A DNA stretch of 6,866 nt from Pseudomonadota bacterium (GCA_021794855.1 JAJYPZ010000057.1:1-6866); one strand, 5' to 3'. Numbered from the stretch's first letter, positions 1-6,385 are shown. Numbers and translations are program-made. The notes: a model not told the origin generated them from the letters alone.

Positions 1-1792
1 CCGCATCAACAATATCATTCTGCCCGAATCCATTACCGGTTTCGGTCAAACGCTGGATGCGCATTTCGCCGACAGCATTACCCTGCTGACCGGTACATTG
101 CCCGCTCAATACGGCGATCATACCGCAGGCATAGTCGATATCCATACCAAAACCGGAGCCTTCGATAACGGCGGCCAAATCGGCGTCATGACAGGCAGTA
201 ACGACACCCGCGAGATTTCCGGAGAACTGCGCGGCCATCAGGGAAAACTCAGCTATTTTATCGATGCTTCCATTCTTAAAAACGATCTGGGCATAGAAAA
301 TCCGACCCCTTCCGTCAACGCAATTCACGACGTCACCACTCAGAACAAAGGGTTCGGCTATTTTTCCTACGCCTTGAACGACACTTCCCGGGTGAGTTTA
401 ATCCTGGGAACATCCGATAACCGGTTCCAGATTCCCAATTCGCCCGATCAGACGCAAAATTATGCGTTAAACGGCGTCGCCAGCGATCCTTCGCAGTATC
501 TGAACGAACAGCAGCGGGAGATCACGCATTACGGCATCGTCGCACTGCAGGGAACGCTGGGCGACAAGTTTGATTACCAGATATCTACTTTCAGCCGTTA
601 TTCGGAAGTCATGTTTACCCCCGACGTCAACGGCGACCTGCTTTATACCGGCGTATCGTCGCAAGTCCTGCGCACCAGCCGGGAAAACGGTTTGCAGGTC
701 GATACCAGCTACCATCTCGACGCACAGCATACGTTTCGCAGCGGTATCTATGTCAGCGCCGATCAACTGGTGAATAACGCAGACATACTGGCGTTTCCTG
801 CCAACGCCCAAGGCATGCAGACCAGCACGACGCCGGTTGGCTATACCGATAACAACAGCAAAATCGCCATGCTGTACGGAGTCTATGCCCAGGACGAATG
901 GAAGCCTCTGGACAAACTCACGATCAATTACGGCCTGCGCTACGATCAGGTCGACGCGTATGTCACCGGCAATCAGGTCAGCCCCAGATTAAACGCAGTT
1001 TATCAACTTACTCCGAGCACCACGGTACACGCCGGATACGCTCATTATTTCACCCCTCCGCCCAGCGAATTGATCAGCGGACAAACGATCGCCGACTCGA
1101 TGGGCACGACAGCAGCGCCTCCAGGCGGTTTACTTAACAACCAGGTCAAACCTGAAAACAGCGACTATTACGACATAGGGTTAAGCCAGCAAGTAAATCC
1201 CGCTCTCACTGTAGGCATAGACAGCTATTACGAATCCATCACCAATCTGCTCGACGAAGGACAGTTCGGTTCGGCCTTGATATACACTCCGTTCAATTAC
1301 GCGCTCGGCAAAATTTACGGTACGGAACTGACCGCCAATTATCGCAAGGATAATTTTTCAGCCTACTTCAATCTGGCGCGAGCCATGGCACTGGGTAAAA
1401 ACATCACTTCCTCGCAATACAATTTTGCGCCCGGCGAATTGAATTATATCGCCAACAACTGGGTACATCTCGATCACGATCAGCGTTATACGGCATCGAT
1501 GGGTACGGCTTATCTCTGGCAGGGCAGCACATACAGCGCCGATGCGCTGTATGGCAGCGGTCTGCGCAGCGGCTTCGCCAACACCTCTCATTTGCCCGGC
1601 TATACCCAGGTTAACGTCGCGGTCACCCATAGTTTCAATGTCGCCGAAATCGGCAAAGTCGACGGCAGGATCAGTATCCTGAACGTATTCGATACCGTCT
1701 ATGAAATTCGCGATGGTACCGGCATAGGCGTCGGCGCACCTCAATTCGGTCCGCGCCGGGCTATCTACTTCAGCGCCGACAAATTTTTCTGA
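1..1792 (+). CDS. TonB-dependent outer-membrane receptor, 5'-truncated by window edge
   Basis: This is an outer-membrane beta-barrel receptor that imports a ligand using energy passed on by TonB. The reading frame is open from base 2, so the real start, signal peptide, TonB box and first part of the plug lie outside the window; 596 residues are visible. The first ~50 visible residues match the end of the plug domain (GFGQTLDAHF, then DSITLLTG, then PAQYGDHTAGIVDIHTKTG). The rest alternates aromatic and polar residues as barrel strands do, with the common barrel element VKPENSDYYDIGL and a late ILNVFDTVYEIRDGTG stretch. The protein ends in phenylalanine (SADKFF), the usual outer-membrane insertion signal. 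A TTG at base 98 would be a false internal start. It heads a unit with exbB, exbD and tonB. The substrate (siderophore, metal, cobalamin or other) is not identifiable; no cysteine or heme-binding signature stands out. Confidence 0.93.
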   Translation, partial: RINNIILPESITGFGQTLDAHFADSITLLTGTLPAQYGDHTAGIVDIHTKTGAFDNGGQIGVMTGSNDTREISGELRGHQGKLSYFIDASILKNDLGIENPTPSVNAIHDVTTQNKGFGYFSYALNDTSRVSLILGTSDNRFQIPNSPDQTQNYALNGVASDPSQYLNEQQREITHYGIVALQGTLGDKFDYQISTFSRYSEVMFTPDVNGDLLYTGVSSQVLRTSRENGLQVDTSYHLDAQHTFRSGIYVSADQLVNNADILAFPANAQGMQTSTTPVGYTDNNSKIAMLYGVYAQDEWKPLDKLTINYGLRYDQVDAYVTGNQVSPRLNAVYQLTPSTTVHAGYAHYFTPPPSELISGQTIADSMGTTAAPPGGLLNNQVKPENSDYYDIGLSQQVNPALTVGIDSYYESITNLLDEGQFGSALIYTPFNYALGKIYGTELTANYRKDNFSAYFNLARAMALGKNITSSQYNFAPGELNYIANNWVHLDHDQRYTASMGTAYLWQGSTYSADALYGSGLRSGFANTSHLPGYTQVNVAVTHSFNVAEIGKVDGRISILNVFDTVYEIRDGTGIGVGAPQFGPRRAIYFSADKFF

Positions 1793-1831
1793 CACAACCC
1801 ATGCAGCACGTTGCCTGCCGCAATTCACGAT

Positions 1832-1836
1832 GGAGA
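1832..1836 (+). promoter_or_regulatory. Ribosome binding site deciding the exbB start
   Basis: GGAGA sits 6 bases (counting from GGAG) before the ATG at 1842. It overlaps the in-frame ATG at 1830, which has no purine-rich sequence at a suitable distance, so 1842 is the preferred start. Confidence 0.7.
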
Positions 1837-1841
1837 CAAGC

Positions 1842-2489
1842 ATGAACGATTTACACGAAAATTTACTGGCACTCAAACTGGGCGGAGCAATGATGCTTCC
1901 CCTGTCATTTCTCGCCATCGCCGCTTTTGCAATCATGCTGGAAAAAGCTCTTCTTTATTGGCGTTATGCGCGTCTTTCGAACGAGCTGCTGACCTTGATA
2001 GAAACATACGGCTTCGTCTGGGACGACGTGGAAAAAAAATCCGAAACTCTTCATAAAAACAATTATTTCAGACGTTTTTTTGATGTAATAATCAGCAACC
2101 GAAATCGACCGTACTGGTGGACTGAATCGCGGGCAGCCGACGAGGCGCAGCAGATAGAAACCGTCCTGTCGCGCCGCCTGTGGGTACTCGAAACCATTGT
2201 TACCGCCGCACCGCTTCTGGGATTGATGGGCACTATCGCCGGCATGATGCATGCCTTTCAGCTGATCGGCAGCAACGGTCTGGTCAATCCGACCGGCGTC
2301 ACCGGCGGAGTTGCCCAAGCCCTTATCGCTACTGCGGTCGGCTTGTTCATCGCGCTCGTCTCCCTGTTCGGATTTAACTATTTTTCCCGGTTGCAAGCGC
2401 AAATCATGGATGAAATGGAACGCCTGGGAACACGCATGATCGATCATATCCGTCTCGATCAGGAGGAGACGATCAATGAAACTGCGTAA
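1842..2489 (+). CDS. exbB: ExbB/TolQ/MotA-family proton channel subunit
   Basis: An inner-membrane subunit that forms, with ExbD, the proton-driven motor powering TonB. The product has 215 residues if translation starts at 1842, where GGAG (1832-1835) lies 6 bases upstream. An in-frame ATG at 1830 would add four residues but has no such site. Three hydrophobic segments fit the family: about 17-39, 113-139 and 153-181, separated by a cytoplasmic loop of roughly 70 residues and followed by a short cytoplasmic tail. Family motifs are clear: TAAPLLGLMGTIAGMMHAF in helix 2 (T131 equivalent to E. coli ExbB T148) and TGGVAQALIATAVGLF in helix 3 (T164 equivalent to T181). Position 159 is Gln where E. 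coli ExbB and TolQ have Glu. At 215 residues it is a little shorter than E. coli ExbB. Its end overlaps exbD by 14 bases. TolQ is a less likely reading because exbD and a TonB gene follow and tolA/tolB do not. Confidence 0.93.
   Translation: MNDLHENLLALKLGGAMMLPLSFLAIAAFAIMLEKALLYWRYARLSNELLTLIETYGFVWDDVEKKSETLHKNNYFRRFFDVIISNRNRPYWWTESRAADEAQQIETVLSRRLWVLETIVTAAPLLGLMGTIAGMMHAFQLIGSNGLVNPTGVTGGVAQALIATAVGLFIALVSLFGFNYFSRLQAQIMDEMERLGTRMIDHIRLDQEETINETA
2461..2468 (+). promoter_or_regulatory. Strong ribosome binding site for exbD inside exbB
   Basis: AGGAGGAG, close to a perfect Shine-Dalgarno sequence, lies 7 bases before the exbD ATG at 2476 and within the last codons of exbB (encoding QEE). 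Together with the 14-base gene overlap it suggests both coupled and independent efficient initiation of exbD. Confidence 0.75.
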
Positions 2490-2877
2490 AGCCAGAGTTC
2501 AGCGCAAGGGCCGGATCGAAATCATTCCCATGATAGACGTAATGTTTTTTTTATTGGCTACTTTTATGCTGGCATCGCTGTCCATGCAGCATCTCGATGC
2601 GCTGAAAGTCAATTTGCCGTCAGGCAAGGCAGAGCAATTAAGCGCCGAAAAACCGCTGACGCTAACCATTACCGCCGAGGGTAAAATTCTTGTCAACCGT
2701 CGCCCGGTCACCTTGGCCAGTCTGGCCGGCACACTTAAACCCCTGCTGACGACAGCCGGCAAGGATATTGTCGTCGCGGCCGACGATAAAGCGCCTCAAG
2801 GCATAGTGGTACGCGCCATGCTGCAGGCGCGCGCTGCCGGAGCCGGACATTTCCTGATAGCGGTGGCGCATGAATGA
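2476..2877 (+). CDS. exbD: ExbD/TolR-family biopolymer transport subunit
   Basis: The 133-residue partner of ExbB, anchored by one N-terminal membrane helix with a periplasmic domain. A basic cytoplasmic N-terminus (RKARVQRKGR, residues 4-13) is followed by the family signature IEIIPMIDVMFFLLATFML. The membrane helix spans about residues 16-36. D21 in PMIDVMFFLL corresponds to the essential proton-binding aspartate (D25 of E. coli ExbD) and is intact. The periplasmic part keeps the expected LPSGKAEQL stretch, the ITAEGKILVNRRPV strand turn and a late IVVRAMLQARAAGAGHFLIAV segment. Length is close to E. coli ExbD (141). The gene overlaps exbB by 14 bases and tonB by 8, so the three are translationally linked. 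TolR is possible by family alone, but the neighbouring receptor and TonB favour ExbD. Confidence 0.94.
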   Translation: MKLRKARVQRKGRIEIIPMIDVMFFLLATFMLASLSMQHLDALKVNLPSGKAEQLSAEKPLTLTITAEGKILVNRRPVTLASLAGTLKPLLTTAGKDIVVAADDKAPQGIVVRAMLQARAAGAGHFLIAVAHE

Positions 2878-3586
2878 CCGTCAGCAAAAATCGGCACCGC
2901 GCATGGTATGGTGGTCTTGGCCGCCTGCCATCGTCTTGTGGCTGCTCGTATTGTGGGCAATCAGCGTTTATCTGGCGAACAAGCCGCCTGTCCTTCCGGC
3001 GCCGTTGCCCATAGACGCCCGTATCGTAGAATTGCCGCCCGCACAGCCGGCAGCCAGAAAGGCAATCTCTTCTCCGGCCCCGCATCGCATTAAACCGGCT
3101 CGACCCCCGGTTTCAAAACCCGAAACGGCTCTTACACCCGCAACCAAACCGGCACCTGCTCCGCCGATAACGCATCAGGCAACAACGCACGCCGTTCCGC
3201 CCACTGCGGCAGCAAATCCTGCGCCTGCTCCGCCTAAAGCAGCAAATCCACCTCCGCCTGCTTCCGCACCGCCAGTATCCGGGAACCCAAAATCCGATTC
3301 AGAAAATGGCACTCAATCACTGGGAGCGCATGCTATCTATCAGCCTAACCCAGTCTTGCCGGAAGATCTGCGCGACGAAACCATGCATGTCGTAATCGTG
3401 GCGCGATTTCATATCGCCGAAGACGGCAGCGTGACGGTCGAGTTACTCAAATCGGCACCCAATCCGCGGGTCAATCAAATCATTCTGAATACGCTGAAAA
3501 CATGGCGGTTTTTTCCGGCGACTCAAGCCGACAAACCCGTAGCTTCAACGGAAGACATTAATATATCTATCGATGTCGGCGATTGA
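2870..3586 (+). CDS. tonB: Energy transducer TonB
   Basis: A 238-residue inner-membrane-anchored periplasm-spanning protein that transmits ExbB/ExbD energy to outer-membrane receptors. Layout: short basic cytoplasmic N-terminus; one tryptophan-rich membrane helix at about 15-36 (WSWPPAIVLWLLVLWAISVY); the juxtamembrane element DARIVELPPA at 49-58; a Pro/Ala-rich spacer from about 39 to 140; and a C-terminal TonB domain at about 153-238. The last part begins YQPNPVLPEDLR (157-168), has an EDGSVTVELLKSAPN strand-turn-strand and a WRFFPA motif at 212-217, all typical. No histidine is present in the membrane helix, whereas E. coli TonB has H20. The spacer contains an imperfect 10-residue repeat (114-133). 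The start ATG at 2870 sits inside the exbD stop region in the ATGAATGA arrangement, with no strong ribosome site of its own, so translation is probably coupled to exbD. Confidence 0.92.
   Translation: MNDRQQKSAPRMVWWSWPPAIVLWLLVLWAISVYLANKPPVLPAPLPIDARIVELPPAQPAARKAISSPAPHRIKPARPPVSKPETALTPATKPAPAPPITHQATTHAVPPTAAANPAPAPPKAANPPPPASAPPVSGNPKSDSENGTQSLGAHAIYQPNPVLPEDLRDETMHVVIVARFHIAEDGSVTVELLKSAPNPRVNQIILNTLKTWRFFPATQADKPVASTEDINISIDVGD
3209..3268 (+). repeat. Imperfect 30-base tandem repeat in the tonB spacer
   Basis: GCAGCAAATCC occurs at 3209-3219 and again exactly 30 bases later at 3239-3249, in frame, giving AANPAPAPPK then AANPPPPASA. The rest of each unit is similar but diverged. This looks like an old in-frame duplication in a Pro/Ala spacer, where length changes are tolerated. 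Confidence 0.55.
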
Positions 3587-3663
3587 AAGACGCAGAAAGG
3601 TTAGCACCCAGACTGAGCCTACCTCTCTCGCAGCACCAGTACCGCGTCCTGCCTCGACAGGGG

Positions 3664-3688
3664 AAAATGCCGGGCTTTCGGCCCCGGC
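3664..3688 (-). terminator. Candidate rho-independent terminator of the minus-strand unit
   Basis: Read on the minus strand, a 6-bp GC stem (3683-3688 with 3669-3674, GCCGGG/CCCGGC, extendable by one pair with a bulge) is followed directly by A then TTTT (3667-3664). It lies 54 bases past the stop codon of the PfpI-family gene. The T run is short, which keeps confidence moderate. On the plus strand the same hairpin has no T run, so it is not a good terminator for tonB. The rest of the 155-base gap between tonB and the PfpI-family gene (3587-3741) shows no credible gene. Confidence 0.45.
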
Positions 3689-3741
3689 AACCGGTACGAA
3701 CCCGCCGACACTATTTAACGTCATCGCCGCCGGATTGCCGA

Positions 3742-4287
3742 TTAAGCGTGACCAGCGAATTCCTTGATCATCTCCTGATTGAAAGCAGGCAGATCCTTTG
3801 GGCTGCGGCTAGTGACCAATCGATGATCTTTTACGACTTCCTTGTCATGCCAGTTAATTCCGGCGTTGATCATATCGGTTTTCAGCGATGGATATGACGT
3901 CATATCCTTGCCCTTCATCATTCCGGTTTCAATCAATAACTGGGGTCCGTGGCAGATTGCTGCTACCGGTTTGTCTTTCTTTAAAAAACCGGCCGCAAAA
4001 TCGATATAATCCTTTTCCATCCGCATCTTGTCGGGATTGAGGACGCCGCCCGGTATCATCAGCGCATCGTAATCCTTGCTGTCGGCCTGTTCGAGGTTGA
4101 CATCCACCGGAATTTCTATCGACCAGTGATCGGTATCCCAGGCTTTCAGCTTATGCTGCCTGGAAATGACATGAACGGTAGCGCCGGCTTCTTCGAGCGC
4201 TTGCCGTGGGCTGGTCAGTTCCACTTCTTCAAATCCGTTTTCCGCTACGATAGCAATTTTCTTACCGGTTAATTTAGAGGAAGTCAT
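3742..4287 (-). CDS. PfpI/DJ-1 superfamily protein (YhbO-like)
   Basis: A 181-residue class I glutamine-amidotransferase-like protein of the PfpI subfamily, probably cytoplasmic (no signal peptide). The nucleophile elbow AAICHGPQ places the catalytic cysteine at C112 followed by H113, and the N-terminal NGFEEVEL supplies the conserved acidic residue E20 (equivalent to E12 of the Pyrococcus protease PH1704). DALMIPGGVLNPDKMR (about 74-89), TSYPSLKTDMINAG and VTSRSPKDLPAFNQEMI are further family blocks. The length is typical. Members are annotated as intracellular proteases or stress proteins; glyoxalase and protein-deglycase activities have been reported for some, with debate, so the true substrate is uncertain. 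GGAG on the minus strand (4297-4294) lies 6 bases before the ATG, supporting this start. It follows the bestrophin gene on the same strand after 98 bases and may be co-transcribed with it. Confidence 0.92.
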   Translation of the reverse strand: MTSSKLTGKKIAIVAENGFEEVELTSPRQALEEAGATVHVISRQHKLKAWDTDHWSIEIPVDVNLEQADSKDYDALMIPGGVLNPDKMRMEKDYIDFAAGFLKKDKPVAAICHGPQLLIETGMMKGKDMTSYPSLKTDMINAGINWHDKEVVKDHRLVTSRSPKDLPAFNQEMIKEFAGHA

Positions 4288-4345
4288 AATTTACTCCAGC
4301 AAATAAGGGTAAATAATCATCCTCCTGATTTCCGTGCCCACTCTA

Positions 4346-4361
4346 TGCGTTATCGAACGCA
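4346..4361. other. Perfect 6-bp hairpin between the bestrophin and PfpI-family genes
   Basis: TGCGTT (4346-4351) and AACGCA (4356-4361) form a perfect stem around the 4-base loop ATCG. It lies in the 98-base gap after the bestrophin stop and 58 bases before the PfpI-family start. Neither strand has a T run after it, so it is not a classical terminator. It could be a weak attenuating or RNA-stabilising hairpin, or chance. Confidence 0.35.
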
Positions 4362-4385
4362 AGGTCTAATCCGGGAAATATTCAG

Positions 4386-5327
4386 CTACGTCAGGCAGTA
4401 ATTCACCGGAATCAAAGGCATTAACCCATGATTCTCACCCATCGCCTCCCGCAGACTGATTTCTATAGTCCGACAAAGCGCATCCAGCGGCAGATCATTG
4501 GCAGCATTGCCGAAAGGCTCTTCGATTTCATCTCCCAGTGCGTCGAGGCCGAAAAAAGTATAAGCCACAATCCCGACGACAAAAGGGGTCATGAATCCTA
4601 TCGTATCGACAAGACCGAACGGCAGCAGAAAACAATACAGATACGCCGTTCTGTGCAACAACAGCGTATAGGAAAAAGGCACGGGTGTATTTTTGATCCG
4701 TTCACAGGAAACTGCCGCGCGGTTCATTGCCGATACCGTCTTGTCGATGGCGACCGCAAGCAGGATTTCAATTTGCCCTTCGTTCAGGCACAAGCGTAAA
4801 TCCTGTCCCGTACGCTGCAGCAGGAAATCCGGAATATTCGAGACTTTATCGAGCAACAGCCACTCGTTTTTTTCCAGCAGGTTCAAGAGATCGTTACTGG
4901 CATCGGTTTCGCGCAAATGATGGCGCAATGCGTGAGAAAAAGCGATAACGCGATAAATCATGCGAATACGGGCATCTTCCAATCCGGCAGCCGTTGTCAG
5001 CGGAACCGCCGGATTGACCAGGCCAAGACATATACGCGCAAAATTCCGGCTTTGTACAATAATCTCTCCCCACAGCTTGCGTCCTTCCCAGTAACGGTCG
5101 TAGGCTGCATTGTTACGAAACCCGAGAAAGATCGCCAACGGCAACGCCATAATCGTAAACGGAATAGCCGACAATGTGATCTTAAAGCCGAAAAACCTGC
5201 CATGGTTGAGCATTACCCATATCGCAAGAAGAACGTTGACCAGCAAAGCAATCCAGATTTGCCTTAACACCGATCCGCGAATGACAAAAAACAGTTTCAG
5301 ACCTGACGGCCGTTCTCGAATGATCAT
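4386..5327 (-). CDS. Bestrophin-family ion channel (YneE-like, UPF0187)
   Basis: A 313-residue inner-membrane protein of the bacterial bestrophin family. Characterised members such as KpBest form pentameric channels; the bacterial one studied is cation-selective. Visible hallmarks are hydrophobic helices at about 24-41 and 50-70, the highly conserved segment FLGFRNNAAYDRYWEGRKLWG (67-87) just after the second helix, ERIKNTPVPFSYTLLLHR leading into the C-terminal pair of hydrophobic helices (AYLYCFLLPFGLVDTIGF and FVVGIVAYTFFGL), and the closing GDEIEEPFG...NDLPLDALC motif. Length matches the family (about 300). The ATG is the first possible start: an in-frame TGA lies 9 bases upstream. There is no good Shine-Dalgarno sequence, and the upstream dehydrogenase ends only 9 bases before, so coupled translation is likely. 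The physiological ion and role are unknown. Confidence 0.92.
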   Translation of the reverse strand: MIIRERPSGLKLFFVIRGSVLRQIWIALLVNVLLAIWVMLNHGRFFGFKITLSAIPFTIMALPLAIFLGFRNNAAYDRYWEGRKLWGEIIVQSRNFARICLGLVNPAVPLTTAAGLEDARIRMIYRVIAFSHALRHHLRETDASNDLLNLLEKNEWLLLDKVSNIPDFLLQRTGQDLRLCLNEGQIEILLAVAIDKTVSAMNRAAVSCERIKNTPVPFSYTLLLHRTAYLYCFLLPFGLVDTIGFMTPFVVGIVAYTFFGLDALGDEIEEPFGNAANDLPLDALCRTIEISLREAMGENHGLMPLIPVNYCLT

Positions 5328-5336
5328 GATAAGCCA

Positions 5337-6221
5337 TCAGTCGGGAAGCAACGCCGCCGCCTTCGCCGCGAGACCACCTACCGCCGACCAGTCCAGCGTT
5401 TCATCGCCCTGAGCGGCCAGTTCGATAAATCGATCGCGCAGAATACCGGCAAAAGGCAGCGGTACTTTTAACGTTTCCGCAGCAGCCAGTACCAGTCGCA
5501 TGTCTTTCTGCCCGAGTTCAGCCGCAAAACCCGCAGGCTCGAAACTGCGATCGGCAATCATTCCGCCGTAATTTTTGTAGATCGGCACGTTAAAAATACT
5601 CGATGTCAATAATTCGAGATATTGATGTCTGTCTACGCCGCCTTTTTCCGCCAGCGCCATCGCTTCGCCCAGAGATTCGATCACGGTAGCGATCAGGAAA
5701 TTGCCGCTTAATTTAACCAGATTCGCTTTCGACGGTTCGTCAGACATCCGGTAGGAGCGTTGCCCTAGATCATCGAATACAGCCTGCAAACGAGCAATCA
5801 CCTCCGCATTGCCGCCGAGGACAAGAAACAGCTTGCCTGCTGCAGCAGCATCCGGTCGTCCGAAAACCGGGGACGAAACAAAATGCTGCCGCTTTTCGGC
5901 ATGCGCTAGCGCGAGTTTTTCCGCCAGCGCGACGCTGATCGTACTACAGGAAATATGCACGGCATGAGGTTCGAGATGGGCAAGAAGTCCATCGGCTCCG
6001 TATGTAGTGTCTTCTACCGCGGCATCATTTGCCAGCATCGAAAACACTGCTTCGGCCTCGCAGCATTCAGCAATCGTTTTCGCTCCCGTCGCGCCTTGCG
6101 CCACCAGTTCGCGCATACGTTCCGCCGTACGATTGAACACGATTACCTCATGACCCGTTTCCAAAAGGCGCGACACCATACCCGAACCCATGCGCCCTAA
6201 TCCGATAAATCCGATTTTCAT
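5337..6221 (-). CDS. NAD(P)-dependent beta-hydroxyacid dehydrogenase-family oxidoreductase
   Basis: A 294-residue soluble oxidoreductase of the 3-hydroxyisobutyrate dehydrogenase / glyoxylate-succinic semialdehyde reductase family. The N-terminal Rossmann fold has GFIGLGRMGSGM (4-15), and the second strand ends in NRT (30-32), where an Arg instead of an acidic residue suggests NADP(H). The catalytic lysine is K170 in NLVKLSGNFLI with N174 beside it, both conserved. The substrate loop reads SSPVFGRPDAAAAGKL (116-131), where classical members have DAPVSGG; this points to a different substrate from 3-hydroxyisobutyrate or tartronate semialdehyde. The C-terminal helical domain includes ELGQKDMRLVLAAAE, as usual. 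AAGGAG on the minus strand (6234-6229) lies 7 bases before the ATG. It is first in the minus-strand unit, with the bestrophin gene 9 bases after its stop. The family is certain; the specific reaction is not. Confidence 0.92.
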   Translation of the reverse strand: MKIGFIGLGRMGSGMVSRLLETGHEVIVFNRTAERMRELVAQGATGAKTIAECCEAEAVFSMLANDAAVEDTTYGADGLLAHLEPHAVHISCSTISVALAEKLALAHAEKRQHFVSSPVFGRPDAAAAGKLFLVLGGNAEVIARLQAVFDDLGQRSYRMSDEPSKANLVKLSGNFLIATVIESLGEAMALAEKGGVDRHQYLELLTSSIFNVPIYKNYGGMIADRSFEPAGFAAELGQKDMRLVLAAAETLKVPLPFAGILRDRFIELAAQGDETLDWSAVGGLAAKAAALLPD

Positions 6222-6249
6222 GCCCTGTCTCCTTACCTTCAGCCTATGT

Positions 6250-6260
6250 TTAACGGTTAA
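6250..6260. promoter_or_regulatory. Small palindrome, possible operator
   Basis: TTAAC-G-GTTAA is a palindrome with 5-bp arms and one central base, lying 29 bases upstream of the oxidoreductase start codon. Its position would suit a repressor site or a leader element, but at this length chance is a real alternative. Confidence 0.25.
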
Positions 6261-6358
6261 TGAACGGACAGCATAATTGCCGACTTTCCGGCAGCGTAGC
6301 CGCTAAATCGTCCCTCAAACCATTTAACCACAAAAAAAAATCGGGTCAAATATGTAAA

Positions 6359-6385
6359 TTGACATTTAACTATTTCTGGTATTAA
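6359..6385 (+). promoter_or_regulatory. Putative sigma70 promoter for the formate dehydrogenase gene
   Basis: A perfect -35 hexamer TTGACA (6359-6364) is followed after 15 bases by TATTAA (6380-6385), which is preceded by TGG, forming an extended -10 (TGn) that can offset the short spacer and the 4/6 match. A nine-A run (6332-6340) lies further upstream, where an UP-like element could help. Transcription would start near 6392, giving a leader of about 145 bases. Confidence 0.45.

Noticed and set aside
98..100. TTG at 98 as the start of the receptor gene
   Set aside because: The frame is open upstream to base 2 and the upstream residues are conserved plug sequence, so the gene simply enters from outside the window.
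3587..3897. Plus-strand reading frames running from the tonB end into the convergent gene
   Set aside because: They overlap the clearly real PfpI-family gene antisense or extend through the non-coding gap, with no family-like sequence; shadow frames.
4291..4326. Nine-codon upstream reading frame (minus strand, ATG at 4320 to TAA at 4291) before the PfpI-family gene, with AGGAGG directly before it
   Set aside because: The AGGAGG touches the ATG with no spacing, so it cannot act as its ribosome site; probably chance.
4428..5412. Several plus-strand frames of 70-120 codons opposite the bestrophin and oxidoreductase genes
   Set aside because: The minus-strand proteins have full family motifs; the plus-strand translations are basic, low-structure and motif-free.
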